Below, in pieces: positions 25,158 to 34,860 of a stretch of DNA of 64,000 nucleotides. The notes beneath the pieces are model-generated. The model did not search any database and was not told the DNA's origin. It saw only the letters and a program-made list of their open reading frames with translations. Source of the stretch: an uncultured Chlorobiaceae bacterium (lineage in GTDB: Bacteria; Bacteroidota; Chlorobiia; Chlorobiales; Chlorobiaceae). The stretch is taken from assembly GCA_903843305.1 (NCBI GenBank), contig CAIMPI010000034.1:1-64000 (forward strand). Direction: 5' to 3'. A program made the position numbers and the translations under genes. The first letter of the stretch is position 1, and every line of letters begins with the position of its first letter.

Positions 25158-25562
25158 TTACAAAAAACATTTTTTTACTCTTGCAATCAACTGATTTTCT
25201 GTCAATCTATCACAGATTTCCACAACTTCCACTTTTCCACGAAGGTCATTAACTTTTTCTATTTCTTTGGCAAGTTCAATTTTTGCCTCTCCCGGACCAA
25301 AAAGTGCAATACCCGCTGAATCACCAAGCAGTCCGATCACTTTCTGGTAAAACGCATGGTACTGATGTTTCCGCCGTTCATCGGCGGTACGTTCATTGTA
25401 CACCGATTGGGCAACAACAGTTCCACCTGCCTTCCATCCACCGGAAGGCTTGATATGGCTTTCTGCTCCAGATTCAACGCGCTGGACAACCGTTTGATCA
25501 CCTTCGATTGAAACAAGAACAGCCTCTTTGTGATCAATCCATAGACCCGTATTTTTTTTCAT
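25158..25562 (-). CDS. Uncharacterised small protein with eRF1-like motif
   Basis: The 134-residue product starts MKKNTGLWIDHKEAVLVSI after AGGAG at good spacing. It carries ALFGPGEAKIELAKEI at about residues 86-101 and ends with LTENQLIARVKKCF. The GPGEAK-x-EL pattern resembles the last conserved helix-loop of bacterial proteins related to archaeo-eukaryotic release factors (baeRF-type). I recall similar short proteins annotated only as hypothetical. No membrane segment or signal peptide is seen. The neighbours give no clue. Function is unknown and the family link is tentative. Confidence 0.7.
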   Translation of the reverse strand: MKKNTGLWIDHKEAVLVSIEGDQTVVQRVESGAESHIKPSGGWKAGGTVVAQSVYNERTADERRKHQYHAFYQKVIGLLGDSAGIALFGPGEAKIELAKEIEKVNDLRGKVEVVEICDRLTENQLIARVKKCFL

Positions 25563-25970
25563 GGCAGTTAAACTCCTTCTGTGACATTGTTGCTGAATAG
25601 CTCTGCATGTTTTCAATGATTAAGAAGCTCACTCTAAAGATAACGAATACTCTGCGTTTCTTGCATGTTTTCCACTGTCAGACAGAGGAGAAAAAAAATA
25701 CCTTTTTCCTGCTGGCACAAGACATAGCATTGCTGGCAATCGTTAAGACTGACACAACTATCTTCGAATAAAGCATTTACTATTTGTCACTCTATAGCAG
25801 GCAAGCAAGCGCTGCCCTTTGTGCCTGTTTGGCTTGATGTAATAGAATATCACATCGGCACTGCACCATCAGAAAGGAATGAATAACTGCTGTTGAGATT
25901 TTCACACATGAGCCGTGAGTTTGTTACACAATCAGCATATTCAGCGAAAGAATAAGACAAATCATGGCTG
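25563..25970. other. Intergenic stretch upstream of the sdh terminator
   Basis: This stretch of about 400 bp has no convincing gene. It should contain the promoter of the small eRF1-like gene, which reads leftwards from 25562. An unidentified regulatory RNA cannot be excluded, but no strong hairpin was noticed in it. Confidence 0.5.
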
Positions 25971-26013
25971 TAAAAAAAACGGCCCCTTACCGAAAAACGG
26001 ATACCAGAGGCCG
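25971..26013 (-). terminator. Intrinsic terminator of sdhCAB
   Basis: Eleven nt past the sdhB stop, an 8-bp stem (minus strand CGGCCTCT with AGGGGCCG, one G-T pair) holds an inner CCG-CGG helix. It is followed by a run of eight T. This is a strong canonical terminator for the operon. A spurious plus-strand reading frame (25964-26239) lies over it. Confidence 0.88.
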
Positions 26014-26023
26014 GTACATACTC

Positions 26024-26797
26024 CTACAGAGACTCCTTGATAACCCGTTCCTTTTCAGAGAAGAGTTTAGCGCCAAGAAACTCCCTGTTCATGCGGGCGA
26101 TATTCGCTACAGAAATTCCTTTGGGGCAGTCAAATTCACAGGCATAAGTGTTGCTGCAGTTACCAAAACCTTGCTTATCCATACATGCGACCATCTTCTG
26201 CACCCGTGTGGCGGCTTCTACACGTCCCTGTGGAAGTAACGCGAGATGTGAAACCTTTGCTCCGATAAAAAGCATGGCTGCTGCATTGGAACAGGCCGCC
26301 ACACATGCTCCACAACCGATACAAGTCGCAGCATCAAAGGCGGCATCTGACTTCTCTTTCGGCACAGGAATAGTATTGGCATCCGGAACGCCTCCCGTAT
26401 TAACCGATACATAGCCGCCAGCCTGAATGATCTTGTCGAGTGCACTCCTGTCGACAATAAGATCTCTTATTATGGGAAAAGCCTTTGCTCTCCAAGGCTC
26501 AATAAAGATGGTGTCACCGTCCTTAAACGCACGCATGTGAAGCTGGCAAGTTGTAACACCCTTGACCGGCCCATGGGGACGTCCGTTAATATACAGACTG
26601 CACGTACCACAAATACCCTCACGGCAGTCATGATCAAAGGCAACAGGATCACCGCCGGTCGTGATGAGCTTCTGGTTCAGGGTATCGAGCATTTCAAAGA
26701 AAGAGCTGTCGGGAGAGATCCCTGAAACATCATAGGAAACCATCTCACCTTTAGCCGTAACATTTTTCTGTCGCCAGATTTTCAGCGTGAAGTTCAT
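26024..26797 (-). CDS. sdhB: Succinate dehydrogenase/fumarate reductase iron-sulfur subunit
   Basis: The 257-residue protein carries the [2Fe-2S] cysteines in CREGICGTC (C58, C63, C66), and the [4Fe-4S] set in [11 protein letters not shown] (C159-C169). The later cysteines ([24 protein letters not shown]) serve the third centre. It passes electrons between the flavoprotein and the membrane cytochrome b. It lies 9 nt downstream of sdhA and is followed by a strong terminator. In organisms running the reductive TCA cycle the complex works as a fumarate reductase; direction cannot be read from the sequence. Confidence 0.95.
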   Translation of the reverse strand: MNFTLKIWRQKNVTAKGEMVSYDVSGISPDSSFFEMLDTLNQKLITTGGDPVAFDHDCREGICGTCSLYINGRPHGPVKGVTTCQLHMRAFKDGDTIFIEPWRAKAFPIIRDLIVDRSALDKIIQAGGYVSVNTGGVPDANTIPVPKEKSDAAFDAATCIGCGACVAACSNAAAMLFIGAKVSHLALLPQGRVEAATRVQKMVACMDKQGFGNCSNTYACEFDCPKGISVANIARMNREFLGAKLFSEKERVIKESL

Positions 26798-26806
26798 AAT
26801 AACCTG

Positions 26807-28747
26807 TTATTTATAGCTCCGCTGGGAGAGCTTGATCTCGTTGAATTGAAGTTCCTCACGGTGGAGCTTTGCCGCAGCATCACGACCACTGTATTCCCAT
26901 GCGCCAACGAAGGCGAATTCATCATCATTGCGCAATGCTTCGCCCTCACTGGTCTGATACTCCTCTCTGAAGTGGCCGCCGCACGACTCTTTACGCTGCT
27001 GGGCATCACGCACCATAAGTTCTCCGAGCTCAATAAAATCAGCAACCCGGCAGGCTTTCTCGATTTCGGGATTGTATTCATCCAGTCCACCAGGAATCTT
27101 CACCCCTCGAGCAAATTCATGACGCAGTTCCGTAATAAGATAAAGCGCTTCAGTAAGACCAGCATCGTTTCTTGCCATCCCGCAATACTCCCACATGATT
27201 TTGCCGAGTCGTCGATGAAAATGATCGACCGACTCCTTCCCTCCGCTGTTTTTAATTTGCTTCAGGCGATCGGTAACGGCTTGAGCCGCAAGAGTGAATT
27301 CGGAAGAAGTGTTGTCAAATCGAGGTGTATGAATTTCGTTTGCCAGATAGTTCCCGATGGTATAAGGAAGAACAAAATAACCGTCAGCCAAGCCCTGCAT
27401 AAGCGCTGAAGCGCCGAGACGGTTTGCTCCATGGTCGGAAAAATTGCACTCTCCGATTGCATAGAGACCTGGAATAGTGGTCATCAGCTCATAATCAACC
27501 CAAAGCCCACCCATGGTATAATGAACAGCAGGGTAGATCATCATCGGTGTCTCATAAGGGCTCTCTGCGACAATCTGCTCATACATCTGAAAGAGATTAC
27601 CATAAAGGGAGTCTATAGCATCATGTCCCTTTCGTTTGATGGCATCAGCAAAGTCAAGAAAAACGGCAACCCCGGTAGCACCTACGCCGTAACCCGCATC
27701 ACAGCGCTCTTTGGCTGCCCTTGAAGCCACATCTCTTGGAACAAGGTTACCAAAAGCCGGGTAGCGCCGCTCCAGATAGTAATCACGGTCAGCTTCCGGA
27801 ATATCAGAGGGCTTTATCTCTTTGTTCCTCAGTTTTTCGACATCTTTCATCTTTGCAGGTACCCATATCCTGCCATCATTGCGCAAACTTTCACTCATCA
27901 GGGTAAGCTTGGACTGCGCATCGCCATGCACCGGAATACAGGTCGGATGAATCTGGGTAAATGAGGGGTTGGCAAACATAGCGCCTTTTCTAAAGGCACT
28001 CCATGAAGGGGTAACGTTGGAGCCCATGGCGTTGGTGGAGAGGAAAAAGACGTTGCCATATCCACCATTAGCAAGAACAACCGCATGGGCTGCATGCCGC
28101 TCTATTTCGCCGGTTACCAAGTTACGGGCAATGATTCCGCGAGCCTTTCCGTCGACAAGCACCATATCAAGGACATCGCGCCGATTAAAAAGCTTGACAG
28201 TACCAGCAGCAATCTGGCGACTTAATGCGCTGTATGCTCCCAGGAGCAATTGCTGACCGGTCTGACCTCTCGCATAAAAGGTTCTGGATACCTGTGCACC
28301 ACCGAACGAACGGTTGGTCAGGAGTCCACTGTACTCGCGAGCGAACGGAACTCCCTGTGCAACGCAAAGGTCAATAATCTGATTGCTGACCTGAGCCAGC
28401 CGATAGACGTTGGCTTCACGCGCCCGATAATCTCCACCTTTAATGGTATCGTAAAAAAGCCGGTAGGCACTGTCACCGTCGTTTGGATAATTTTTGGCTG
28501 CGTTGATTCCCCCCTGTGCAGCAATACTGTGCGCACGGCGCGGTGTATCCTGATAGCAGAACACCTTGACGTTGTAACCGAGCTGCCCGAGCGATGCCGC
28601 AGCAGAGGCACCAGCCAAGCCGGTACCAATTACAATAATGTCAAGTTTGCGTTTGTTGTTGGGGTTTACCAGCTTGCTGCCTGATTTATAGGCAGTCCAT
28701 TTTTCAGCCACCGGCCCTTCAGGGATTCTGGCGTTTAGGCGTGTCAT
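26807..28747 (-). CDS. sdhA: Succinate dehydrogenase/fumarate reductase flavoprotein subunit
   Basis: This 646-residue catalytic subunit has the FAD-binding [16 protein letters not shown] and the histidine for covalent flavin in [15 protein letters not shown]. The active-site regions are [14 protein letters not shown] ([11 protein letters not shown]) and [15 protein letters not shown]. Its size and style (long N-terminus, PVAEKW) fit the Bacillus/epsilon-proteobacterial type that pairs with a single five-helix cytochrome b subunit. It is the middle gene of sdhCAB, 53 nt after sdhC. Confidence 0.96.
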   Translation of the reverse strand: MTRLNARIPEGPVAEKWTAYKSGSKLVNPNNKRKLDIIVIGTGLAGASAAASLGQLGYNVKVFCYQDTPRRAHSIAAQGGINAAKNYPNDGDSAYRLFYDTIKGGDYRAREANVYRLAQVSNQIIDLCVAQGVPFAREYSGLLTNRSFGGAQVSRTFYARGQTGQQLLLGAYSALSRQIAAGTVKLFNRRDVLDMVLVDGKARGIIARNLVTGEIERHAAHAVVLANGGYGNVFFLSTNAMGSNVTPSWSAFRKGAMFANPSFTQIHPTCIPVHGDAQSKLTLMSESLRNDGRIWVPAKMKDVEKLRNKEIKPSDIPEADRDYYLERRYPAFGNLVPRDVASRAAKERCDAGYGVGATGVAVFLDFADAIKRKGHDAIDSLYGNLFQMYEQIVAESPYETPMMIYPAVHYTMGGLWVDYELMTTIPGLYAIGECNFSDHGANRLGASALMQGLADGYFVLPYTIGNYLANEIHTPRFDNTSSEFTLAAQAVTDRLKQIKNSGGKESVDHFHRRLGKIMWEYCGMARNDAGLTEALYLITELRHEFARGVKIPGGLDEYNPEIEKACRVADFIELGELMVRDAQQRKESCGGHFREEYQTSEGEALRNDDEFAFVGAWEYSGRDAAAKLHREELQFNEIKLSQRSYK

Positions 28748-28800
28748 TGAAAAGTGTTGTGAGTGTTGTTTTCGGCGAAAAACACAGTCGTGACCGATTA

Positions 28801-29472
28801 TTAAACTTTATTAAGAAAGAACAAGACATAGATCGGTACAATGCTGAACCCTATGGCAATAACAACAGAGTAGACCGAACCGATTACCTTTACCGCATCA
28901 GTATACTTGCTGTGATTCCAGCCAAGAGTCTGAAATGCCGACTGAATGGCATGGTTTAGATGAATACCAAGAAAAATAAAGCTGACAATGTAAAAAAGTG
29001 AGTACCAAGGGGTTGAAAAGAGAAGGAGTGTCCGATTGTAAAAATCATGAATTGCAATTCCTGCAGGGGGCGCTACAAGACCGATTTTAATAAAGTAGAA
29101 ATCGCAAAAATGAAGGGCGAGGAAGATGGAAACAATAATTCCGGTATGAAACATGTACTTGGAAAAGAACGACGTATCAGAACTGTTACTGCGAGCATAG
29201 CCAGTAGGCCGTGCTGCGCGGTTCTGACCTGAGACCACCAAGCCAAAAAGGATATGGAGCAAAAATCCTGCAAAAAGCACAATCTCAGCCACTTTGATGA
29301 GAGGATTAGTGCCCATGAAGGTTGCGGCTGTAGAAAAAGCACGACCTCCGTCATTTTTAAGCAACATAAGGTTAATACCAAGATGTACGCATAAAAAGGT
29401 AACCAGAAAAAGTCCGGCTAGCGCCATAAGTACTTTTTTGGTAATGGATGAATACAAAAACATAGTGTTCAT
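28801..29472 (-). CDS. sdhC: Succinate dehydrogenase/fumarate reductase cytochrome b subunit
   Basis: The 223-residue protein has five predicted membrane helices. Candidate haem-ligating histidines lie within or near them ([45 protein letters not shown]). This single-subunit anchor with two haem b groups is the type that reacts with menaquinone. It is the first gene of sdhCAB. An alternative ATG three codons downstream is equally possible. Confidence 0.92.
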   Translation of the reverse strand: MNTMFLYSSITKKVLMALAGLFLVTFLCVHLGINLMLLKNDGGRAFSTAATFMGTNPLIKVAEIVLFAGFLLHILFGLVVSGQNRAARPTGYARSNSSDTSFFSKYMFHTGIIVSIFLALHFCDFYFIKIGLVAPPAGIAIHDFYNRTLLLFSTPWYSLFYIVSFIFLGIHLNHAIQSAFQTLGWNHSKYTDAVKVIGSVYSVVIAIGFSIVPIYVLFFLNKV

Positions 29473-29560
29473 TCTATGGTTATTTCAATGGGAAAGAACA
29501 GAGGATTACATCCTGTGGCCGTAAATGTAGTACTTCGTTTTCTATAATCCAAGAGAAGAA

Positions 29561-30214
29561 TCAGCAACAATTGAGAATATCAACAAGTGCAACTGCTCTG
29601 AGGGGGGAAGCTTCAGCATTGGCAAGTTTCAGCGGAAATCCGCAAAAGATGAAGTGGCACTGCAGAAGCGACTGGAGTTCGGCAAGATTTTCAATGATAA
29701 GCATACCGTTATGAAGCAGGATTGTATGGACAGGTAGATCAAGAACACATGGCGCATCAACCGACATCGTATCCACACCCAACCCTTTCAACGGAAACCC
29801 TGCCAACCACAGGGCTGCATCCAGAGAAAGCACTGGGTAGCCCTCTTCATACCTGGAGGTACCCCAGTATCCGCTCCATCCCGTGCAGAGCAGCAAAAAC
29901 TCACACTCCATGATGAGTGCAAAAGCAGGACGAAGCATTTCAGTGGTAATTATTCCGCCGAGGGCGTCCCGAACATCAATGACAAGCCCTTTCCCGGCAA
30001 ACTGACCTATACCAAAAGCATCAAGCGATGCTCCATCTTTGAAAATATGTGACGGGAAATCAACATGCGTTCCCGTATGGGAAGAAAATGTAAGAAGCTG
30101 CTCAGCAAAACCATCTTCTGCAACGGAATAGAGATGCTGAAAAACCGGTCCCGGAGTCCCAGGATAGCAGGGCATACCAGGAATAATCGTATGACTTAGA
30201 TCAACAATTTTCAT
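29561..30214 (-). CDS. Cyclase-family metal-dependent hydrolase (KynB-like fold)
   Basis: This 217-residue protein opens IVDLSHTIIPGMPCYPGTP and has the metal-binding motif HTGTHVDFPSH, followed by KGLVIDVRD. These are typical of the cyclase family, which includes arylformamidase (KynB) and other amide or lactone hydrolases. A later GLGVDTMSVD fits the family. No other kynurenine gene is nearby, so the substrate is open. It overlaps the upstream alpha/beta hydrolase gene by 4 nt, which suggests the two act together. Confidence 0.87.
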   Translation of the reverse strand: MKIVDLSHTIIPGMPCYPGTPGPVFQHLYSVAEDGFAEQLLTFSSHTGTHVDFPSHIFKDGASLDAFGIGQFAGKGLVIDVRDALGGIITTEMLRPAFALIMECEFLLLCTGWSGYWGTSRYEEGYPVLSLDAALWLAGFPLKGLGVDTMSVDAPCVLDLPVHTILLHNGMLIIENLAELQSLLQCHFIFCGFPLKLANAEASPLRAVALVDILNCC

Positions 30215-30993
30215 TCTAATAATTTCTTGCTATCGGCCGAGATTCTGCTCGAAACGTAGTCAATAATCGTCTGAATCGCTTTTTCCCTCTCGCAATCACA
30301 AAAAATCTGGTGCCCTGAATACTCCAGCCATACAATGGACTTGGCAGAGGGTTCTGTGGCAATACTATTGTATACTATAGTTGCGCTTTCAGGAAGAACG
30401 GTGCTTTCCCTGCGGCAATGCAGAATTAAAACTGGAACGGCAACTCGACCGAGCAATGACCGACTATATTTTATCAGCTTAAAAAAAGAGATGGCTGTAT
30501 CTGTCGGCACCCATGTATAGTGAGGAAGAGCATTTAGACTATTTGCTCCAGAAAAAAGCGTCTTTAACTCCCAATTCCTGATAATCTTACTGACAAGGGG
30601 AGCAACAACATGCATGGGACGACCTGGAGCCAACACGGATACCAGCTTGATAGCGGGTGCGGCAAGAATCAGGGAATCAATCTTATCCTGGTATCTGACT
30701 GCAAGATTCAGTGAGAGAAGAGCGCCCATACTATGCCCAATCACAATAATCCGCTCAGCCTCAATACTAAGCTTTTGCAGCGCCTGATCGGCATCCGACA
30801 TCCAAGCATCCCATCTCACCCCCCTGAGCGCCTCCGGCGATGATGCTCCATGACCAGCAAGCAAAGGCATTCTTACAGGAATACCAAGCTCAGTGAGAGG
30901 CGCAAACAACGCTTTTACACTATCAAGGGTCGCCGTAAAACCGTGAAGAATAAGAACACCAAAAGAATTGCGGACATTGTTTTGTTCAGGCAT
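30211..30993 (-). CDS. Alpha/beta hydrolase (carboxylesterase / monoacylglycerol lipase type)
   Basis: From the chosen ATG the protein has 260 residues. It shows the oxyanion region VLILHGFTATLDS, the nucleophile elbow GHSMGALL, an acid-containing VPVLILHCRRES and a late histidine in EYSGHQIF. This pattern is close to carboxylesterases and lipases of the Est30/thermostable type. The upstream part of the longer frame lacks family similarity, and GGGATG lies before the ATG at 30993. It overlaps the cyclase-family gene by 4 nt. The natural substrate is unknown. Confidence 0.87.
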   Translation of the reverse strand: MPEQNNVRNSFGVLILHGFTATLDSVKALFAPLTELGIPVRMPLLAGHGASSPEALRGVRWDAWMSDADQALQKLSIEAERIIVIGHSMGALLSLNLAVRYQDKIDSLILAAPAIKLVSVLAPGRPMHVVAPLVSKIIRNWELKTLFSGANSLNALPHYTWVPTDTAISFFKLIKYSRSLLGRVAVPVLILHCRRESTVLPESATIVYNSIATEPSAKSIVWLEYSGHQIFCDCEREKAIQTIIDYVSSRISADSKKLLE

Positions 30994-31128
30994 TATAACA
31001 TCCCAGAAAAATCTACTGCATCTCAGTATGAAAGCATCCCTATGAATGCCCCATAGAACACCGAATAACCAAAAATACAACGTTATATGGGAATTTCCCG
31101 TTTAATTGCTATTTTTCAGAGGCGTTTA

Positions 31129-31641
31129 ATGAACATTAAGAATGAGACGATGCGCAAGGTTTTAATGTTTGGCTCACTGCTACTATCCTTGGCTCTCAGC
31201 TCCTGTTCTTCTTCAAGGCTCGAATTCACCGGCATTTCACCCGAAGAGGCATATAGGCTGGGAAAAATCAAAAATACCCCTTATTGCATCGACGGCAAGG
31301 TGTATTCACCCATAAGCTATGAGGAGGCTGTCGCCTATGAGGAGACTGGCATCGCATCGTGGTACGGTCAGGAAACCCTCGATCAGCATAGCGGGCAGTT
31401 AACGGCTTATGGAGAAATATTCGACCCGTCAAGACCCAGCGCAGCACATAAATACCTCCCTCTCCCTTCTCTTGTGAAGGTAACAAACCTTGACACCCAT
31501 TCTTCGATTGTGGTCCGAGTCAATGACAGAGGCCCATTCATTGGTGACCGCGTGATTGATCTGAGTGCAGAAGCGGCAAAAAGGTTAGGATTCTTTGAAA
31601 AAGGAACTGCTAAGGTCAAGATTGAAGTGCTTTCCCGATAA
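31129..31641 (+). CDS. rlpA: RlpA-like lipoprotein (septal lytic transglycosylase)
   Basis: The 170-residue protein has a signal sequence and lipobox (LALSSC). A double-psi beta-barrel domain follows, with ETGIASWYGQ, TAYGEIFDPSRPSAAHKYLPLPSLVKVTNL and VVRVNDRGPF. RlpA cleaves glycan strands lacking peptide stems at the septum. There is no C-terminal SPOR domain, unlike the E. coli protein. AGAGGCG lies at good spacing before the ATG at 31129; a second in-frame ATG at 31150 is possible. It is divergent from the alpha/beta hydrolase gene. Confidence 0.9.
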   Translation: MNIKNETMRKVLMFGSLLLSLALSSCSSSRLEFTGISPEEAYRLGKIKNTPYCIDGKVYSPISYEEAVAYEETGIASWYGQETLDQHSGQLTAYGEIFDPSRPSAAHKYLPLPSLVKVTNLDTHSSIVVRVNDRGPFIGDRVIDLSAEAAKRLGFFEKGTAKVKIEVLSR

Positions 31642-31699
31642 TTCTATGTTGCACTCCGTTAAGCGCCAGTGAATCTAACCCTGAATAGGTAAACAATCA

Positions 31700-32368
31700 T
31701 TATTTTTTTATAATAGCCGCATCTTCTGAAAACTTTTTCAGACCGAGATCGGTCAGTGGGTGGTTTACAAGCTGCTTAATCACACTATAAGGGATAGTGG
31801 CAACGTGAGCCCCCAGCATAGCAGCATCAACAACATGCTGCGGGTGACGCACGCTGGCAACAATCACCTCTGTCATATAAGTGAAATTATCGAAAATGGT
31901 GAGAATCTGCTTGACAAGCTCCATCCCATCGGTACTGATGTCGTCAAGCCTGCCAACAAACGGACTAACATAGCTGGCACCCGCTTTGGCTGCAAGCAGC
32001 GCCTGATTGGGTGAAAAAACCAGTGTGGCATTGGTCAGAATTCCCTTATCCGCAAAGTATCTGATTGCTTTAAGACCATCAAGGGTTATCGGACATTTGA
32101 TAACTACATTATCATCAATCTCGGCCAGCTCTTCACCTTCGGCAATCATCCCTTCGGCATCAAGCGAGGTTACTTCAGCGCTTACAGGGCCGTCCACAAT
32201 ATTACAAATTTTGGTAATATGATCCTTGAAGGCCTGCCAGGTAAAAGCTGAAGAATCCCCTGCGATTTTGGCAATAAGCGAAGGATTTGTAGTCACACCA
32301 TCAAGAACACCAAGTTCCTGTGCCGCCTGAATTTCATCAAGATTGGCAGTATCAATAAAAAATTGCAT
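31700..32368 (-). CDS. tal: Transaldolase (short TalC/Fsa type)
   Basis: This 222-residue enzyme has [24 protein letters not shown], the Schiff-base lysine K91 in VIKCPIT, and the closing [21 protein letters not shown]. The short form is typical of the TalC/fructose-6-phosphate-aldolase subgroup. In an autotroph it would rearrange sugar phosphates next to the pentose phosphate route. It follows the deoxyhypusine-synthase homologue by 9 nt and is probably co-transcribed with it. Confidence 0.94.
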   Translation of the reverse strand: MQFFIDTANLDEIQAAQELGVLDGVTTNPSLIAKIAGDSSAFTWQAFKDHITKICNIVDGPVSAEVTSLDAEGMIAEGEELAEIDDNVVIKCPITLDGLKAIRYFADKGILTNATLVFSPNQALLAAKAGASYVSPFVGRLDDISTDGMELVKQILTIFDNFTYMTEVIVASVRHPQHVVDAAMLGAHVATIPYSVIKQLVNHPLTDLGLKKFSEDAAIIKK

Positions 32369-32377
32369 TGGTTCTCC

Positions 32378-33427
32378 CTATATATTTACTTGTTCAGCGT
32401 TGAGCATCGTATTGAAATTTTTCGCCTGGCGCCCCTCCCAGTTGCGTTTGTGATAGGCATAACCAGCAATAAGCGGAAATGCAATAGTGGCTTCCGCAAA
32501 AACCATCTGCTCATGAACGGTATCAACCTTCCCCCATGAACTGGCCTCCTTGAGGGTCGAACCGGAAAGAGCACCATCACGCTCATCGGCCACCGTGATT
32601 TGTACTGCATAAGTGTGCATGGTCACCTTTTCGTAACCGAGCACTTCTGCGGCAACAACGATATCCTGGGTAAAGTTTTTCGGTACCCCGCCGCCAATCA
32701 TCAGAATTCCAGTCTTGTCGTTTTCAATCTTGATCCTGGTAAGCTCACGAAAATCCTTCACTGAATCGATGGCTACATGCTGCTCGGGGTTATTCCACTG
32801 ATGGTGAACCAGCCCGAACCCGGCGGAGCAGTCAGAAAACGCTGGACAGAAAATCGGCACACCCTTTTCATAAGCCTTGTAGACAATGGAGTTCCTGTCA
32901 AAGTTATTTTGCTCAATGTATTTACCCATTTCGACAATGAATTCGCGAGAAGAGTATGACCCCGGCTTCATGGAATTGGCAATAATCGCAGTTGTATCAT
33001 CGCAAACGCGAAGATCATCCTCATCAATAAAGGTATCGTAAATGCGGTCGATATGCAGTTCCCTGAGAACTGCATCATCAATGAACTGGGTTCCCTTGTA
33101 GTGCCGAAACCCAAGCGCTTCAAAAAAATCCTGGTCAACAATGTTTGCTCCGGTGGATACAATCGCATCAACCATATTACTGTCAATCATGTCAATAATA
33201 ACCTGCTTCAACCCCGCACTGATCAGCGAACCCGCGAGAGTAAGAATAACGGCGCATTCCTTGTCCTGCTGCATGAGATCAACAATAAATGCCGCTCTTG
33301 CCAGATTTCTTGCCTGAAATGCGGTATGGCTCATCTGGTCGATGAGAGGCACAATATTCAACTGCTTGATATCAATATGGCGTACCGGTGCGCTCAGTAA
33401 CTCCTCTTTGCTGAATCCTGACTGCAT
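32378..33427 (-). CDS. Deoxyhypusine synthase homologue
   Basis: The 349-residue protein (starting MQSGFSKEELLSAPVRHIDI) matches the deoxyhypusine synthase family. It has LTLAGSLISAGLKQVI, IVSTGANIVDQDFFEALG, PAFSDCSAGFGLVHH and the active-site lysine motif ASSWGKVDTV (K300). In eukaryotes and archaea the enzyme modifies eIF5A with spermidine. Bacteria have no eIF5A, and bacterial homologues are thought to act in polyamine metabolism, for example homospermidine synthesis. The longer frame to 33493 would run into the SRP RNA gene, so the ATG at 33427 is preferred. Confidence 0.92.
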   Translation of the reverse strand: MQSGFSKEELLSAPVRHIDIKQLNIVPLIDQMSHTAFQARNLARAAFIVDLMQQDKECAVILTLAGSLISAGLKQVIIDMIDSNMVDAIVSTGANIVDQDFFEALGFRHYKGTQFIDDAVLRELHIDRIYDTFIDEDDLRVCDDTTAIIANSMKPGSYSSREFIVEMGKYIEQNNFDRNSIVYKAYEKGVPIFCPAFSDCSAGFGLVHHQWNNPEQHVAIDSVKDFRELTRIKIENDKTGILMIGGGVPKNFTQDIVVAAEVLGYEKVTMHTYAVQITVADERDGALSGSTLKEASSWGKVDTVHEQMVFAEATIAFPLIAGYAYHKRNWEGRQAKNFNTMLNAEQVNI

Positions 33428-33467
33428 AAGTGCTCCAGATGCGATTAAAAGTGGAGAAATACAAAAA

Positions 33468-33568
33468 GAGAGTAAGCTTACTATATCACACACTCAAATT
33501 ACCGGATGCTGCTTCCTTCCGGATCTGACATGGTTGGGCAACTGAGCGTTGTATAGGACTTACTCTCC
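33468..33568 (-). ncRNA. ffs: Signal recognition particle RNA (4.5S type)
   Basis: The minus strand carries GTCAGATCCGGAAGGAAGCA, nearly identical to the conserved apical domain of bacterial SRP RNA. The ends pair over nine perfect base pairs (5' GAGAGTAAG at about 33567-33559 with CTTACTCTC at about 33476-33468), and a T-run follows at 33462-33466. The roughly 100-nt size fits the short bacterial form without an Alu domain. It lies about 40 nt upstream of the deoxyhypusine-synthase homologue on the same strand. The exact ends are inferred from the pairing. Confidence 0.93.
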
Positions 33569-33798
33569 AAAGAGACAGGTTTTCGAATTGCTATTGATGT
33601 GCTGATCGAAAACAAGTTTGCAAATATACTACATAGTGAACTGAAAACAAAAAAAACAAACAAATACCTTTTATCTTTCTGTCAACTGTTATAACTTCCA
33701 AAGCATTAAACAAGCTTTAATAGAAAAACGAAAACTCTCTACGATCCTGCCTGAAACAGCCGCCCTCGCTGCCGGTTGATGCGGCAATAATTATTTTT

Positions 33799-34860
33799 AT
33801 GGAAACACAGCGGATTTTAAGCGGAATGCGCCCAACCGGCAAACTTCATCTTGGACATTATACCGGAGCCCTTGAAAGCTGGGTTGAGCAACAGAATCTG
33901 CTGGACGAAAACGGTTCAAGAGCTTATGATACATGCTTTCTCATTGCAGATTATCATAACCTGACGACATCGCTGGAAACCGGAGAGATCTACAATCACA
34001 CACTCGATATGCTGATCGACTGGCTGGCGGCAGGCATTGATCCTGAAAAAAGCCCTGTTTTCCGTCAATCGCAAGTCAAGGAACATGCTGAGCTGTTTCT
34101 AATTTTCGCTATGCTGATTACTTCGTCACGTCTTGAAAGAAACCCGACACTGAAGGAGCAGGTACGCGATCTTAATATGGAGTCGATGAGCTACGGTCAT
34201 CTGGGTTACCCTGTTCTCCAGGCGGCAGATATTCTTCTCTACAAAGGCAATGTCGTTCCGGTTGGTGAGGATCAAATCCCTCATGTTGAAATTACCAGGG
34301 AGATTGCACGTAAATTCAACAAGAACTATCCTCACCCTGTACTCGGCGAGGTCTTTGCTGAACCGGCTCCAAAAATAACAAAATTTTCTCGTCTTGTCGG
34401 GCTCGACGGAAAAGCTAAAATGTCAAAGTCTCTTGGCAATACTATTCTGCTTGCAGACGGGCCTGAGGAGATTCTAAAAAAAATGCGCACGGCGGTAACT
34501 GATACACTAAAAATCCGGAAAAATGATCCCGGCCACCCCGAGATCTGCACGGTGTTCAGTTATCACGCGAAATTTGCTCCTCCTGATCAACTCTGCACTA
34601 TAGAGGAGGATTGCCGTTCCGGTAAGCTTGGCTGTGTAGACTGCAAGAAACTCTGCGCCTCGAATATTTCGAAGGAGCTAGCCCCGCTTATTGAAAAGCG
34701 CCATTTTTATACGATGCATATCGATCTTGTAAAAGATATTCTTTTTGACGGTGAGGTAAAGGCACGAATGATTGCCAACCATACCATGCAGGAAGTGAGA
34801 ACTGCCATGAAGCTTGGCGAAATAACCTCCGTCAACCATCATGGACAAGCAAAATGCTGA
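33799..34860 (+). CDS. trpS: Tryptophanyl-tRNA synthetase
   Basis: This class I synthetase of 353 residues has ILSGMRPTGKLHLGHYTGAL with the HIGH-type motif (HLGH). The KMSKS motif is at about residues 206-211 (AKMSKSLGN), followed by the usual RTAVTDT-like region. The C-terminal part carries three or four cysteines (CRSGKLGCVDCKKLC), a feature found in some TrpS proteins. It overlaps the start of the HAD phosphatase gene by 7 nt. It reads away from the SRP RNA gene, with 230 bp between them. Confidence 0.95.
   Translation: METQRILSGMRPTGKLHLGHYTGALESWVEQQNLLDENGSRAYDTCFLIADYHNLTTSLETGEIYNHTLDMLIDWLAAGIDPEKSPVFRQSQVKEHAELFLIFAMLITSSRLERNPTLKEQVRDLNMESMSYGHLGYPVLQAADILLYKGNVVPVGEDQIPHVEITREIARKFNKNYPHPVLGEVFAEPAPKITKFSRLVGLDGKAKMSKSLGNTILLADGPEEILKKMRTAVTDTLKIRKNDPGHPEICTVFSYHAKFAPPDQLCTIEEDCRSGKLGCVDCKKLCASNISKELAPLIEKRHFYTMHIDLVKDILFDGEVKARMIANHTMQEVRTAMKLGEITSVNHHGQAKC

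Noticed and set aside
25964..26239. Plus-strand frame of 91 codons at the end of sdhB
   Set aside because: Its start lies on the operon terminator and the rest is antisense to sdhB.
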